Source of the DNA: Ostrinia nubilalis
Lineage: Eukaryota > Arthropoda > Insecta > Lepidoptera > Crambidae
NCBI RefSeq assembly: GCF_963855985.1
Contig: NC_087100.1
Span: forward strand, 3,321,001 to 3,385,000
Length of the DNA: 64,000 bases
Reading direction: 5' to 3'
Shown: positions 8,976 through 21,163 of the stretch, piece by piece
Position numbering within the stretch: the stretch's first letter is position 1
Layout: every line of letters starts with the position of its first letter
Made by a program: the position numbers and the translations under genes
Notes under the pieces: generated by a model
Database searches by the model: none
Told to the model about the DNA's origin: nothing
What the model saw: the letters and a program-made list of their open reading frames with translations, nothing else

Positions 8976-10557
8976 TTTTTCTGTATCTAGGCCTAGGATG
9001 CGCGCCCCGATAAAGATAAATTCATACATTTGTCGTCTAAAAACATCGATAAGATACTCGTATCATAGCGCAAATTCTATCCCAGTTGACGAAGGTATCT
9101 GAATGAGGAAAACAGGACCGATTTTCGGTGTCCTTTGGGGCCTTACGTTGAACAGTGGTCTGTCATAGTTAGGGATAATGGAGTAAAACTTGCTTACTGT
9201 CAATGTCCTCGCTAGAGCCCAATTACGTAACCACTAGATATGTCAGATAGTGCATTGCAAATGCATGCTCACCCGAATCTCTCTCACCAGTGCGTTGCTC
9301 GTACAAAGGCTAACACAATCGCGCGCACTCAGACGCATTATACAACTCACGGTTTAGAATGCAGGTTTCCAATGGAAATAATTTCGGGACTTGATCAAAA
9401 TTGAACCTTACTGCTATTGGTCTTGATGATTTTTTTGGTTTTTTTACAATTGTGACTTTTTTATGGATGGGATATCAGATTCCTAGTAGTCCAGCTCCGT
9501 AAGCTAAAATTTGAGACCGTTTGTAGAATACAAACGTTTAAGTTTCTATTCCTTTTCTAATGAACAAACGCGATTTATAAATAGCGCTTAATTACTTATC
9601 AGTTAAAGTACTTAATCCTTCTACTAACGTCACAATAACCAACTGTTCTTTCAAAGATTATTCAGTCAGTACAGGCTTTGTAAGGAGTATGATATCAGCA
9701 TTAATCTGAAACCTTTCCAGCTTTCCAATGATTAAAGTTATTATTCCATTGTTATCAAGCTCCATATCCACCCACATGCATCGGTCGGTGCGTTCACAAA
9801 GGCATAATATGATTACCTTGCAGGCCAGTTGCTTTGATCAGAGCGGTCTCTATGCCACACTGATAGCCACTGGCTTTATCTCCTTCATTTTGGCGTTCGA
9901 GTGCACCTCATTAGTAAATGGATATGAATTAATAGCAATGCAATTGAAACTTGCAGTTGCAAAGCTTAAGAGAAAGCTGAATGGTTTAAAATCTTTATGC
10001 TTTCGAAAGTTTGGCTACATATTAAACGTATTTTGGTTCATCCATACCTCAACCCAGTTTTATTTTCAATTATTTGAAGAACGTGAAATTGGGACACGTT
10101 GGTTTTACTTTTAACTGGACATAAACAGGTAAGAAGAAGAAGGTTTTCTTATTACCCACATGAAAGTGTTTAAACTAAATTTCGATATAAGTCGATGCAT
10201 GTTGGCATAAAATAAAGCCTCATTGTGATCTCGAATAAAAAGAGGCCCTATGCGCGTCGTTCCCATGTTTTTAATTTTACTGACAAAGAGGATTTCTCGC
10301 TATCGTGGTGGTTCCTTCTCTAACAAAAATTTTGCAAGTACGAGTATATTACAGCGCTACCAAGGACAATCACTTGGCAACTTAACATTCCATTACAGCA
10401 GTGTGCAAATCCAGCTACATGTGTCTAATGAACAAAGTTTCAGCCATGGGATTACAAATAGAAACTTGATACTACAAGTTCTCTCTATTGCACACTAACT
10501 ACTGCAATTGGTTTGGACTACATTTTTAAAATATTGTTAAAACATAATATGATTTTC
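8976..10557. other. Unassigned intergenic or intronic DNA
   Basis: Mixed-composition sequence without recognisable element ends. A 128-codon ATG frame at 9728-10114 contains one hydrophobic stretch (about residues 40-60) but no domain I recognise; splice or promoter context is absent, so I do not call a gene. Confidence 0.35.
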
Positions 10558-10651
10558 ACGCCCGTATTCAAAAATGATACTTGCTTAAGTGAAGCAGTTA
10601 ATCGAACGCACAGCGTTTACGCCTCATAGTAATGTTTTTGAATACAGGCGT
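10558..10651. mobile_element. Small MITE, family ACGCCCGTATTCA, copy A (94 bp)
   Basis: Starts ACGCCCGTATTCA and ends TGAATACAGGCGT, its near-perfect inverse. The interior (AAGTGAAGCAG...GAACGCACAGCG) is shared with copies at 12705-12848 and 13546-13640. Copy A lacks about 50 bp of the copy-B interior. Confidence 0.7.
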
Positions 10652-10838
10652 CCAGTCTTCTTTCATTTATAAAAGTAAGTATCTATTTAGGTATTAAAGA
10701 AACTAAAGTTATGTAGTTTACTAACGCCATGTTATTGAAAAAGGTCAGGCTTGACTGAAACTACCGTGACGTCACTTGTCAGTCTGTCAACATGATTGTG
10801 TAATGGCGTACCTACGTCATAAGCAAACATTAAATGTT

Positions 10839-10895
10839 ACTTGGGTCCAGTGGGCCCAAATATAAATTTTATATTTGGGCCCACTGGACCCAAGT
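10839..10895. repeat. Perfect 28-bp inverted repeat with 1-base spacer
   Basis: Left arm 10839-10866 and right arm 10868-10895 are exact reverse complements centred on 10867. The arm begins ACTTGGGTCCAGTGGGCCC. The transcript would form a long hairpin or, as DNA, a cruciform. Confidence 0.9.
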
Positions 10896-11122
10896 AAATA
10901 AAAAAAAATAAAAAAACTGAACCTCGGGCTAATCGACACTCAGTGTCTACATATTTTTACAGTATAATAATATGTGATTATTAATCTGTTATTGTTTCAC
11001 TGTATGTTTTCCGAACAAAATAAAATAAAAATAGTTAAAATAGGTACTGTGTTTAAGGTTGGATGAGCACCATCAAAATAATACAAGTGTTAAATTTCCC
11101 AGTCAGCTTAGATCTGTCCAGT

Positions 11123-11207
11123 GGTTTCCATCACTACAAAGGACATCGGACATGCCTCCGGCTAATTGAGGCGGTCCGAATCGCTCACGTCTTGTCCGGT
11201 GGAAACC
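11123..11207. mobile_element. Possible small MITE with GGTTTCCA inverted ends
   Basis: The ends GGTTTCCATC and its near-inverse (GGTGGAAACC) bracket a GC-richer 65-bp interior with repeated GGAC/GTCC words. No clear target duplication. Confidence 0.35.
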
Positions 11208-12369
11208 TATTTGTAAGCCAGTTCCTGGAATAGAGATACACTGCTGCACTGTAACTTAATTGTTTAGGATGCATTTCGGACCGAACAATTTTGGAAACTT
11301 CTTGGCGGGAAAGTGAAGTGTCATGTTTAGCAGTTTTGTTTTATTTTCTAAAATGTCTGTTTACCCGACTATTAATGTATAATAATGGTGGATTTATTAA
11401 CTATTATGTATTCGTGAAGGTACACGAGTAAGCAAATGAAACAAAACAGAGTAAGATCACTTTTCCATAGTATTTGTAAAGTGCCATATCTTTACAGAAA
11501 CTCTAGTCTCGGGAAAGGGGGGATATCGTGTATCATTAATTGAATGTTTCTAGTTACTTGAATATATTTCGTTTACTTGACACGCTGGCTAAATGTGCAA
11601 AACACAAACACACACACATACACACACACACACACACACATCATATTTTCTAATTTTCTATACCTTCTTAATAACCATTTTGTTTTTTTGTTTATTAAAC
11701 TTACCCAAAACTAGCACTGTCTGAATGGGCGGTGACTACCTGATACAGGTATACTTTTACTTACTAGGTATGTCACCACAATTTTTGTAAAAGTTGGTTT
11801 GTTAACGAATAAAACATTTTTGGTTTTGATTTTTGATTTTTGAAACCGCACGAACCCATAAAGTAAACAAAAAAAACTATGAAGCTGTCTCTCCAAAAAA
11901 AAAGTATCGTTGAATAGATGAAGTAAAGGTAAAGGGCGAACAAAAAAGGTTTTAATACAAATTGGAAAAAGCTAGATGGGTTAAAGGTTCAGAGGAAGTT
12001 TCGGACTTAGCAATAATTGTTTCGATGTTAAGTCTGTAAGTAGAGGGAAAACAACTTGGAAATAATTTAGCTCTAAAGACCCGACAGGCTGCGCGCTTAT
12101 TTCACGTCCATAATCTTAATTGAAACCTTCCACAGGGTGTACAGTCGCCAACAGATTGGTCTGTAAAAATAGCATCTATTACAATTGCTTAGGAGTCAAA
12201 GCACAAGATGCGTTACGACGGTGCCACACCGCAAAGTTTGCGCCGTATCGCGCGCGGGTAGCGACATCGTGTGCCCGGCACAGATATGACAGATATTTCT
12301 TTGTAAGACGACGCAGCCACACCGCTGCGGCGTCGCACCGCCGCTGCAACGCATCGTGTGCTTTGGCTC
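11208..12369. other. Unassigned stretch with a CA microsatellite
   Basis: Apart from a CA-rich microsatellite at about 11602-11640 I see no genes or element ends. Confidence 0.4.
11602..11640. repeat. (CA)n microsatellite
   Basis: Near-uninterrupted CA repeats with a few A or T interruptions. Confidence 0.9.
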
Positions 12370-12705
12370 TAAGGCCGTATACAGAAAGAAAGCTGGAAAC
12401 TTATAAGCGCTTACCAGCGCTTGTCAGCGCCGGTCCGTTCGTTCACAAAGGAAGCAAGTTGAATGGCAATTTAAGTATATGGCAGCGTCCAGCGCTAACC
12501 AGCGCGTGTTGAAACTTGTCGGCGCCGTTCAGTGCTTATCGACGTGCGTTCATATATTTTCCTGATCAAAATCAAAATCAAAATCAAAATCAAAAATATT
12601 TGTTTAGTTTAGACCACAAAGTGGCACTTATGAACGTCAAGCGAGCGCTGGTAAGCGCTGGTAAGCGCTTACGAGTTTCCAGCTTTCTTTCTGTATACGG
12701 CCTTA
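12370..12705. mobile_element. MITE with ~30-bp terminal inverted repeats and internal hexamer array
   Basis: The left end reads TAAGGCCGTATACAGAAAGA and the right end is its inverse; inner arms rich in AAGCGCTTACCAGCGC also pair imperfectly. The interior has five copies of ATCAAA (about 12566-12595). End words TAA and TTA would fit a TWA target site, although they are not identical. ORFs across it are artefacts of the repeat. Confidence 0.7.
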
Positions 12706-12848
12706 CGCCCGTATTCACATTACTATGAGGTCTCACAGTGCGCGTGTGCGCACAGGGTGACACACGAACCAGTCACAGAGCTCCATTCAACGCTGTGCGT
12801 TCGATTTGCTGCTTAACTTAAGCAAGCATCGTTTGTGAATACGGGCGT
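12705..12848. mobile_element. Small MITE, family ACGCCCGTATTCA, copy B (144 bp)
   Basis: ACGCCCGTATTCACA at the left and TGTGAATACGGGCGT at the right. It abuts the preceding MITE. It is the longest of three copies and contains an extra GC-rich segment with CACACGAACCAGTCACAGAG. Confidence 0.75.
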
Positions 12849-13545
12849 AAGAGAGGTAGGTAAGCATAATGTGAGTTCGAAGTTGCAAAAACTTTCCTCG
12901 TTCATAAATAAACACTTACTCGAGCTTCATCCACAACCCACAAAGTGGAATATATTTTTGGTTGTGTACTACTGTAATTTATGGAGCGTTACTAAATTCA
13001 GAACACGAGCAAGTAATAGTCAGTCCGAGGAATTCAAGGAATACAATCCCAATTATACTGCTATTTAAGAGTTCCTGTTTCTAATTGGCAAAACGGAGTA
13101 GCTATTATCTTTTAGATACCTACTAAGTAAAACTAAATTCAAACGAATTCAGAATGGCTTAGATGGAATATCGAAAAAGGTTCATTAAAAATCGGGTCGC
13201 AAAAATTTCCTTGAAAATATTTGGACTGAATTTAATATTAGTTTCCATCTTCCAGCAAGTTTTCTGCTTTGATAACCTTGTCAGTTTGTCAAGAGATTAA
13301 TGTTGACTTTGATTTTCCTAGATATTTTAATATTATTTTTATGAATAAACCTAGCAGTTGCCCAATTGCCCACGGCTTTGAAAGTTAGGCTTAAAAGTTA
13401 GGTTTTCAAAACAACTTTTCCCCAAAATTATTTAGTACGATCTGTTTTAATTAAATTTTGACTCTATGAATTTTCAATAATTACCTTGAGTCATCTCAAT
13501 AATATTAAAATAGCCCTTTCTTTCTGCTTTCAACTTTCTAGCATT

Positions 13546-13640
13546 ACACCCGTATTGACAAACGATGCTTGGTTAAGTGAAGCAGCAAATTGAACGCACA
13601 GCGTTGAATAGAGATGTGTAATTGGTTCGTGTGGCATAGA
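13546..13640. mobile_element. Small MITE, family ACGCCCGTATTCA, decayed copy C
   Basis: ACACCCGTATTGACAAACGA followed by the shared AAGTGAAGCAGCAAATTGAA interior. The right end is not recognisable. Confidence 0.5.
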
Positions 13641-14746
13641 CTCTATGCTAATTTGCAAAAATTTTGCTTCTTTGGTGTAGAAATTTTAATATTTCGAATA
13701 ATAAAATTCAAATTGCTAGTGAAATACTAATAAATCCTTTATCGGTTATATTATTCAAATAACTGCCATTCCCTAGGGACCCTGCAGACACAAATCTGGG
13801 TCCGAATCAATTAACCTGTCCCTTACACATGTTGCAGACCCTTCTGTTTGACTAGATAACTAATCTTTGTTCAACGGCATTTACACTTGACGATTGAGTA
13901 TATAAATCAAGAGATATTGAGTATATCATCAGGTAATTTAATCTCCACTGCAGAAGCACGACCTTCACGATTTACCAGAGGCAAATGAATGATTGGTATA
14001 AACTCCCCACCCCTATGATATAACAGGCATGTTGGGAAGTTTTAATTGATACATACATGCAAAAAACTACACCTCTTTGGTTTAGAGATACCTACATTGT
14101 AAGTTGAACAAAGATAAAAACTTGTCGCGAGAAATTTGAAGGTATTGAAATAAGGAATTAAAGTTTGTTTGGTGAATTTATAATGTTACGGATATGTAAG
14201 TAAGTTTTATTCTTTGGTAATAAATAAAGTAAATACATAACAATACAGTTGCACAGATTTTATGAAAACGGTTTTCCGCGAGGCGAAGATTCTCTGCGAG
14301 TAAGCGAATGTCTCGCTTTTAAAAACCATGGACATAAACTAACACTAGTAGTTACTCGTATCGTACCTCGTACTTTATTATAAAGTCAATCGGTCTGTGT
14401 AAACGTGACTCAACGAAGAGTTATAATTGGTCCTCCAAACTTTAAGATTAAGGTATGACCGGGAATTTATTGGATATGAGCCTTTGTTGTCACACAACTA
14501 TCCAAGAGCATGATAGGTATTCCCTTTAATAATACCTATGTTATACCTACGACCCTATGTCGAGGGAAAATTGGTTTAGAGGCCTATGAAGGGTCATAAA
14601 CGACTTCAGGATACTCTAGATAGAGTTTTAAAAGGATTAACACAAGATTTTTTTTCTTTGGCTTTGCAATTGCAATATCACAAAAAAATTACAGCAATTT
14701 TACGTCACATTTACTTACAATATGACAATGTCAAATGATATAACTT
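13641..14746. other. Unassigned AT-rich stretch
   Basis: No coding frame of note, no tRNA-like or transposon ends. Confidence 0.4.
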
Positions 14747-14880
14747 CATCATCATTATCATCACCATATTTTATCAGCTAGAGGTCGTCCACTGGTGAAC
14801 ATAGGCCTCTCCCAATGATTTCCATAAGGTCCGTTTGGTAGCGGCCTGCACCACACCATAGCGCCTTCCTGCTACCTTTA
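14747..14880 (-). mobile_element. RTE-type LINE 3' tail fragment
   Basis: On the minus strand it carries the RTE C-terminal coding end (GGCCTATGTTCACCAGTGGACG) followed by an ATG/ATT-rich tail. Only about 130 bp remain, with substitutions. Confidence 0.7.
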
Positions 14881-15295
14881 TGAGCTGTATTTATTATATT
14901 AGGTACTTACTAGTTCTTATTTATAAGCTTATAAGTCCATATTATTACAGGACGAAGCTTAAAATTCAACTGAATACACTTTTGATTTGTTGAGTATCGG
15001 ACATTGAATTAAGATTTGAGCATTATTTTGTAATACCTTTGACATTATTTGCGAGTAACTCAAACGAAAGCTTAGAAAACTAAATATCCAATGTAGGTCT
15101 CTCTCCCAGACTATTTTATTTAGAGATGGAATGCATTCCAGTTCTTTAACGAGCAAACTTATTTAATTGGCTCTAAACCCATTTCTAAATGGATCCGTTA
15201 CTCATTGCCATTAGTCAGTGCACAGACTCAGCTCCAGTAAACGATGGGATATTTTATGGGCCATCTGCTAACTAAAGAATCTAGTATCAAGTAAA

Positions 15296-15450
15296 GCTTC
15301 AACCATACCAACGCGTGCAAATCGCCATCGCTGGTGCGATCAAAGCCCAATGATAGGTCGCGCAATCCATGACAGTCCGCGTGACCTGTCTGTGATCGCG
15401 CCGTGATCGCGCTGGCGATGGCGATCTGCACGCATTGGTGTGGTTGAAGC
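15296..15450. mobile_element. MITE with ~35-bp inverted ends (155 bp)
   Basis: GCTTCAACCATACCAACGCG at the left pairs with the right-hand ...CATTGGTGTGGTTGAAGC; the interior is rich in GATCGC/GCGATC. The overlapping minus-strand ORFs are not genes. Confidence 0.7.
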
Positions 15451-15468
15451 ATAATATAGCAGACTCAC

Positions 15469-15727
15469 AGAGTGAGCCCGCCGTAGGTTGGACTTTGGTC
15501 CAACACCGCGGTGGGCAACCCTCTAGTTGGGTTCGCCACTGATCGGGCGCCTTATGCGCTCGATACGGCCCGATCGCGAACGTCGGTCTGCGACCGACGC
15601 GGACGAGCCTTTCGCGAAGCCCACACTCGGCCTCGTCGGCACGCGCACCGACGATCGCCACTCTGCCCGGTGAAGCTGGAAAAGCTCCTCAAGCTACCAG
15701 CGCGCGTCCCTTCAAAAAGAAAAAAAA
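15469..15727 (+). mobile_element. 5'-truncated jockey-type LINE copy (3' UTR only)
   Basis: Matches the 3' UTR of the full-length element (about 26169-26460) and ends in an A-rich tail. It is bracketed by an 11-bp target duplication AGCAGACTCAC (15458-15468 and 15728-15738). It retains the first 3'-UTR hairpin, has a changed second hairpin and lacks about 28 bp before the terminal block. Confidence 0.88.
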
Positions 15728-15784
15728 AGCAGACTCACTCGAACGCACATTTTTGGAATTTTTGCGTATCTAACAAGAATTGTT

Positions 15785-15869
15785 GGCTAAAATAGAAAGA
15801 CACGGGTCTTATCGCGACATTTAAGACTGAGTTTCATTAAGTTAAGACCCGTGTCTTTCTATTTTAGCC
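15785..15869. repeat. 27-bp perfect inverted repeat with 31-base loop
   Basis: Arms 15785-15811 and 15843-15869 are exact reverse complements (GGCTAAAATAGAAAGACACG...). Confidence 0.88.
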
Positions 15870-18480
15870 GAAATGGAACGCGAATTGAAGAATTGTTGGC
15901 ATTTGGAAATACAAAATCTAGATTTTATTGTACGGAGCTATTCAGAGAATTCCTTGATAACAGGAGAGGGCAGGAAACGAAAGTAATGAACTGAGAAAAC
16001 TTTATAGGTAGGTGTACCTAATTACAGACTGTGAATTAATTAATCGCTAATTATGAAATTGTTGAAGGAAGTAGGTAGGCTACTATTAATAAGATCACTG
16101 TACGTGTACGTACAAGCTTCATTATTGAAAAAGCTGTTAAAACATGGCTGAAAGATAATTTGATTCTAAAATAGTTTAATTACTTCCTCACACCTACGAC
16201 ACAAAGCTCACCCACGCGATTTCGGTTTTCTTTTAACATTATGAATTTTCTTATCTGAACCCAGCCAGGTAAACCAAACACTAATATTGTGACACTGTAG
16301 CACTGTGTTGTATAGCGGTTTTGTTAGGTAAAGTTTTCGATTTCAAATCAAAATGAACATGATTACTATCTAATTAAAAGTTTCAATCTGTATTTAAGTT
16401 ATATCTTCAGGAAGTGCTAGCACACAGTATCAATTTAGACCCTCTTCAAAGGGGATGCAGGCTGGAAGTCAACAAACAAACAGTACGCGTTTTGTTTGTG
16501 TAGAGACACTTATGAGCGCAAGTTTGCAATTTATGTATTTAGTTAGGAAGCCAATTCTAAGTAGTTTATTTGTGCCCGGAGATTTGGTACTTGATCCGTT
16601 TTGGTAATTTCAATGAAAAGTAAGGTAAGTAAGTACCATAATAAATCATTGCTGAGGTTTCTGAGGCAATTTAGCTTAATAGAAATGATTATATTACATC
16701 ATCATTTATACATATCAGTATAATAGGTAATGATTTAATTAATTTATCAATCCATTGCCTGTTTCTAAAATCCTCCCCTTAATATTAATGTTTCTTTGTT
16801 CAACCAAATTTCAAATCCCCACATCATAGTTTTCATTAAATAGCCGACAGACCATTAATCTTGTAAGGTAATGTTTTCCAAAAACCGTAGAGTACCTAAT
16901 ACCTATTTCATATAACTCAATATCAGATGTTAACAATTGATGATGTAGCACGAAGCAATTTGTAGCGACTCAATCGAACGAAATCATCCAGTCACAAGGC
17001 ATACTACAGTTACCCCTTAACTGGTATAGAGAAAACATTTTCCATTGGTTCCGAACCTTATTCTAATGACACTAAAGTTCAAAATAAGGTACAAAACAAG
17101 TAAAAGCTTAAATTGGATAAGGATCTGCTCAATTTGATTCCGTACGCTTTACGTGCCGTAAAGAGAGCCAATAAGGTACAGCAGGTAACTTGTTTACGTA
17201 GTTTTTAGTCTATTTATCCCTATCGTACGTGCTGCCATTTCCCTTTGCGTGAGAGGGATAGAAATATTGGAAACTTCGGGTAACGCTTTTTAGAGTAGCC
17301 CCAACGATTGTGTAGATTACGTGCCAAAATAAGCACCGATTGATATTGTAGTACCTTGAAAAACTTTGAAATAGACCTTAATATCAAAGGTATTGTGTTT
17401 TAAATCAGAGGCATTATAGTAATAAATAGTGTGGCTTGTCGTGACAGCTCAGCATTTCTCAGCGAGATCGAATCAGAAGTGAAGTTATCCTGAAAAGAAG
17501 AAAAATAGCCGTCAAGGCGAGGGCAAGGAACAAATGGAGTGAGCGGACCAACGACCTTTGTATTAGATGTAAAGTCATTTGTACAGTGAGACAGCCAGCG
17601 GTTGCAACCACAGATCACAGAAACTAAAGGGAGATGTGAAAAGGGGGCGGAGCAAGTGTTGCACAATATGCCCAAAAACATAACACATTGCTCGTGACAG
17701 CAATGATGACAGCAGCGACGTCATAACGTAAACAGTTTACATTGCTTGCACTACACTAAAGATTATTCGAACGTTGAGTACCGATAACCCAGTGGATAAT
17801 GAGCACATTTTTGATTACTTTGTGTGTGTGAATTTCTAATGCGACACTGGTTTCAAACTCAGCGCATTAGTTGGCGTCTCTCTATATCTCTATGGTTGCA
17901 ACTTATGTAATTGTAATAAGTGCGATTTCGCAAAAAAAAAGATAGTGAAGTCTTATGTGCTGATGTCTGCACATGATCTGGCTTTGGGGCAGGGAGTTAA
18001 AACCGGTATATTCTCTTTTAATAAGAATAACTATAGTACGATTTTAACATTAAAAAGTGTAACAATAATCCCTTACAGTTGACGTTGCAATGACGCCATT
18101 CATCATTATTCTGACTACAGTCATATTTGTAGAAGAAAAAGTCAAGTAAGTAAAAGTCAAATTAAAAGATCATCGCGCGAACCTTGAAGTGATATTACTC
18201 AGAACAAATTAAAATGTTCACCATCTTGTATAGGCTTACTAGTGCAATAAACTCCCAAAGTATACCGTACCCGCACAATCTTGAGCCAAAACAAAATTAA
18301 ATGGCACATAATGATAGAAAATCTCCACTCGTGTTGAAGTAAACAAAATACTATTAGCAAGATGAATCAGACAATTCATTTACTCTCGTTCTACCATTCT
18401 TATACGTATGTAGCTAGATTTAGGCAAAGTCTGGCTCCAATCCATCAACGTCTCAGTAATCAATTTATTATTGATACTAG
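15870..18480. other. Unassigned intergenic or intronic DNA
   Basis: About 2.6 kb without element ends or plausible exons that I can support. A 93-codon minus-strand frame at 17400-17681 has several Cys but no recognisable domain. Confidence 0.35.
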
Positions 18481-18560
18481 CGGCTGCACGCGGCTTCGTC
18501 CGTAGACCTTATTTAAGATGGGATTTAACTGACTTACTCATTTTCACCTTGTTTTGGGCT
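18481..18560 (-). mobile_element. Helitron-like 3' end fragment
   Basis: Reads A|CTAGCGGCTGCACGCGG on the + strand, the inverse of the CTAG|T tail; the 5' part is not recognisable. Confidence 0.45.
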
Positions 18561-18731
18561 CGAGGGAAATAATATGTAGGTATCTCAATTATTCATTTTT
18601 AATCTATTTAGGTGTGTAATATAAAACGAAATACGAATCTTTGCTCAAAAACATGAAGCGTTAAAGGTAAATTGTGATCTTGCAACACAAGCTTGAATCT
18701 TCATTTTGAGTTTGAGACGAATTTGAGTTTA

Positions 18732-18955
18732 TCTATACTTACTAATATTATGAAGCTGAAGAGTTTGTTTCGTTGAACGTTCAGATTCCAAAAATTATGT
18801 TTTTGTTGGATAACCCATTTAATTGAGGAAGGCTACATACTATCATGCTACGACCAATAGAAATAGAGTATCGATGAAATGAAGATGAAATGTTGCGAAA
18901 ACGGGAAAAAATATTCAAACGACTTTCGCACGTACGAAGTCGCGGGCACAGCTAG
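18732..18955 (+). mobile_element. Short non-autonomous Helitron-like element (224 bp)
   Basis: A|TCTATACTTACTAATATT at the left and GAAGTCGCGGGCACAGCTAG|T at the right give exact A/T flanks as expected for Helitron insertion. Confidence 0.75.
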
Positions 18956-19221
18956 TGTAGGTATAAAGATAAGATATGCCCCACACCAGATAGCAATTAT
19001 CGGATGATAGGATTTACAGAGCAAATTGATTGAACCTTGCTGTGATTGATTGAGCTTTTTATGCATTAAATTGAACTCTATTGCACTCGAGATAGGAACG
19101 GCAGAGAAAGGCTCAGAAAGTTCTTAGCTGATAAATGATGAGCTTACTGACTACTGGCCCATAGAACAGTCAGTATTTCTGTAAATTTTGAACCTATTGA
19201 TTTATGTTGATGTTACATGTC

Positions 19222-19449
19222 TCTCTCGGGGCACATAGCTCGTAGAGACGATGGCCGTTGGGGCAGAAGAGTGGCCACCACGAGCCGGAAGACGTAGCGT
19301 GGGCAGATCTCCCACTAGGTGGACCGACGATCTAGTGAAGGTCGCGGGAGGTGCCTGGATGCGAGCAGCGCAGGACCGGTCTTTGTGGAAATCCTTGGGG
19401 AGGCCTTTGTCCAGCAGTCGACGTCTTTCGACTGAAACGAACGAACGAA
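19222..19449 (+). mobile_element. RTE-type LINE 3' tail, 5'-truncated
   Basis: Encodes a degraded version of the RTE C-terminus (GHIAR, GRPPTRWTDDLVKVAG, QAAQDRSLWKSLG words) with frameshifts and lost bases. It ends in ACGA repeats typical of this family here. Confidence 0.8.
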
Positions 19450-19490
19450 CAGTAGTAACGAATATCGGTACTATGAATATAACTATAACC

Positions 19491-19816
19491 GCCTCTGTGG
19501 TCTAGTGGTAAGACCACCTGCTTCAGACGCAGAGGTTCCGGGTTCGATTCCCAGTGGGAGCAGATTTTTCTGTTCGGTTTGGTTGGTGGTAGGGCTTGTT
19601 CTAAGTCCGCCTGGCTAGCTACCACCATCTTACCTATGTCTGTCGCCATAACAACAATGTTATCAGCATTATTGTGTTCCGGCAGTTAGAGGTAAGATAG
19701 CCAGTTCCTCCGTGGTTGAGGATTCCGGGTGAAGCTCGCTTCCACCTTCGGCCTGATCGTCACTTACCATCAGGTGAGATACAGGCCAAGAGCTTCCTCG
19801 CTGTGGATAAAAAAAA
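19491..19816 (+). mobile_element. tRNA-derived SINE (326 bp)
   Basis: The first ~72 bases fold roughly like a tRNA, with an A box (TGGTCTAGTGGT) and a B box (GGTTCGATTCC), the internal RNA polymerase III promoter. The putative anticodon loop would read CAG, but the acceptor stem has a mismatch and several GU pairs and a Leu long arm is missing, so it is not a functional tRNA. A ~240-bp body follows, with the tail CATCAGGTGAGATACAGGCC and a short poly-A. Tail relics recur at 7930 and 43640. Confidence 0.8.
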
Positions 19817-19974
19817 CCTAGACTATTAAGTAGATCATAATTATTATTACAAGGTCACAGAATATAGAGATTGTTAAAATTTAAAAGTAACTAAGTAACT
19901 TGGGTAATATTGGTTCATGTTGATGTTACACGTTACTATATTTATTATTGGACGAGTAAAAAAGCATATATTTG

Positions 19975-20290
19975 TCTACACTAATATTATTAAGAGGAAA
20001 ACTTTGTTTGTTTGTTTGTTTGTTTAGTTGTAATGGATAGGCTCAAAAACTACTGGACCGATTTTAAAAATTCTTTCACCATTCGAAAGCTACATAACCC
20101 ACGAGTAACATAGGCTAAATTTTATTTTGGAAAACAATAGGGTCCCGTAAAATATTTGGGATTTTTATAAGACGTGGAAAAGCGCCATCTATCGTCATTG
20201 CTTAAAATCTTCTTGCGCCTGACAAAAATTTTTGAGGTACGTAAATATTCATGAAGGCAAAGCTGTCAAACGCCATCTATCGACATCATT
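19975..20290 (+). mobile_element. Helitron-like element, 5' part
   Basis: Starts TCTACACTAATATTATTAAG and has a TTTG microsatellite and the ACTGGACCGATTTTAAAAAT motif seen in related elements. No CTAG terminus was found. Confidence 0.45.
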
Positions 20291-20811
20291 AGTAAATTAG
20301 TAACTAAATATTACATGAACTATGAATAGCGCTGTTCGTAAATAATATTGAAAATTTAATAAATAAAGATATTTTATGTAATTGAACCATTCACTGTATG
20401 AACCTATTTGAATCATTCACTGTGTTTAAACGAGCAAATCAAAGTGTTCATTAGTGACTTTTTACAAACTTCCTTGCAAATTCTTACTATGTGCCGCCAT
20501 CTACCGAGATGAATATTAGGGTACGGTTCAGCGGCGGACAAATGGGATGGGCGCGTGGGCGATTGTAGTTAAATAGGATAAAAATTACTTCGTTTTTATT
20601 TTCTGTATGTAATTTGTAAATTTTTTGGTAGGGTCTTTATTTTAATTACTTAGGTTGGTAGCTACTTACTTATTTGATTTTAATGATAACTACTATAGGT
20701 ACGTATAATTTTAGTAGAAAGAAAGGTAATTGAATGACTAAGTGACTCACTCACTCATCACGAAGTCTCAGAAACTACAAGTCTCAAAAGAGTTCTCATA
20801 GGGGTTAATGG

Positions 20812-20908
20812 TCTATTCCACCTGGCTTTGACCACCAAGATGATCAAAGTGGACTCCAGTTAAATTATTTTTTTAGTGTTCTTTGATCACCTATAAATAA
20901 ATCATACC
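20812..20908. repeat. Left arm of a foldback repeat interrupted by LINEs
   Basis: Reads ...GATCAAAGTGGACTCCAGTT... and matches the inverted sequence at 26768-26945 (GTCCACTTTGATCACC and AACTAGAGTCCAC words). The two arms bracket the RTE and jockey insertions. Confidence 0.6.
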
Positions 20909-21027
20909 TCTGAATTATCACATACCATGTCCAATTTGTTTATTGCGGTTTTTAGAAAATATAAAAAATGTTACAAATCAAAATATGTAGTACAACAATT
21001 GGACATGTGACTATTCAGAGGAGGTGT
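20909..21027. repeat. Small foldback repeat
   Basis: CCTCTGAATTATCACATACC...CCAATTT at the left is matched by CAATTGGACATGTGACTATTCAGAGG at the right with few mismatches. The RTE fragment starts directly after it. Confidence 0.6.
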
Positions 21028-21163
21028 ATTTTTATTTGTAGATGACGTGGTCGCTTACTATGGGCCTCATAAGAAGGCTCAAGGTCACCCAAAGAGCGAT
21101 GGAGCGTGCTATGCTCGGAGTTTCCCTGCGTGATCGAATCAGAAATGAGGAGATCCGTAGGAG
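21028..21163 (+). mobile_element. RTE-type LINE tail, upstream half (split by jockey insertion)
   Basis: Encodes TWSLTMGLIRRLKVTQRAM and RDRIRNEEIRR, part of the RTE C-terminal region. It stops at AGGAG (21159-21163) where the jockey element begins and resumes at 26481. Confidence 0.85.

Noticed and set aside
9728..10114. 128-codon ATG frame
   Set aside because: No recognisable domain, no splice or promoter context, and AT-rich composition; left as unassigned.
12120..12512. 130-codon frame
   Set aside because: It crosses the edge of a MITE and its composition comes from the repeat.
17400..17681. 93-codon minus-strand frame with several Cys
   Set aside because: No domain, no gene context; chance is likely.
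19491..19562. Possible tRNA-Leu(CAG) gene
   Set aside because: A and B boxes are present, but the acceptor stem pairs poorly, there is no long variable arm, and it continues into a SINE body with poly-A.
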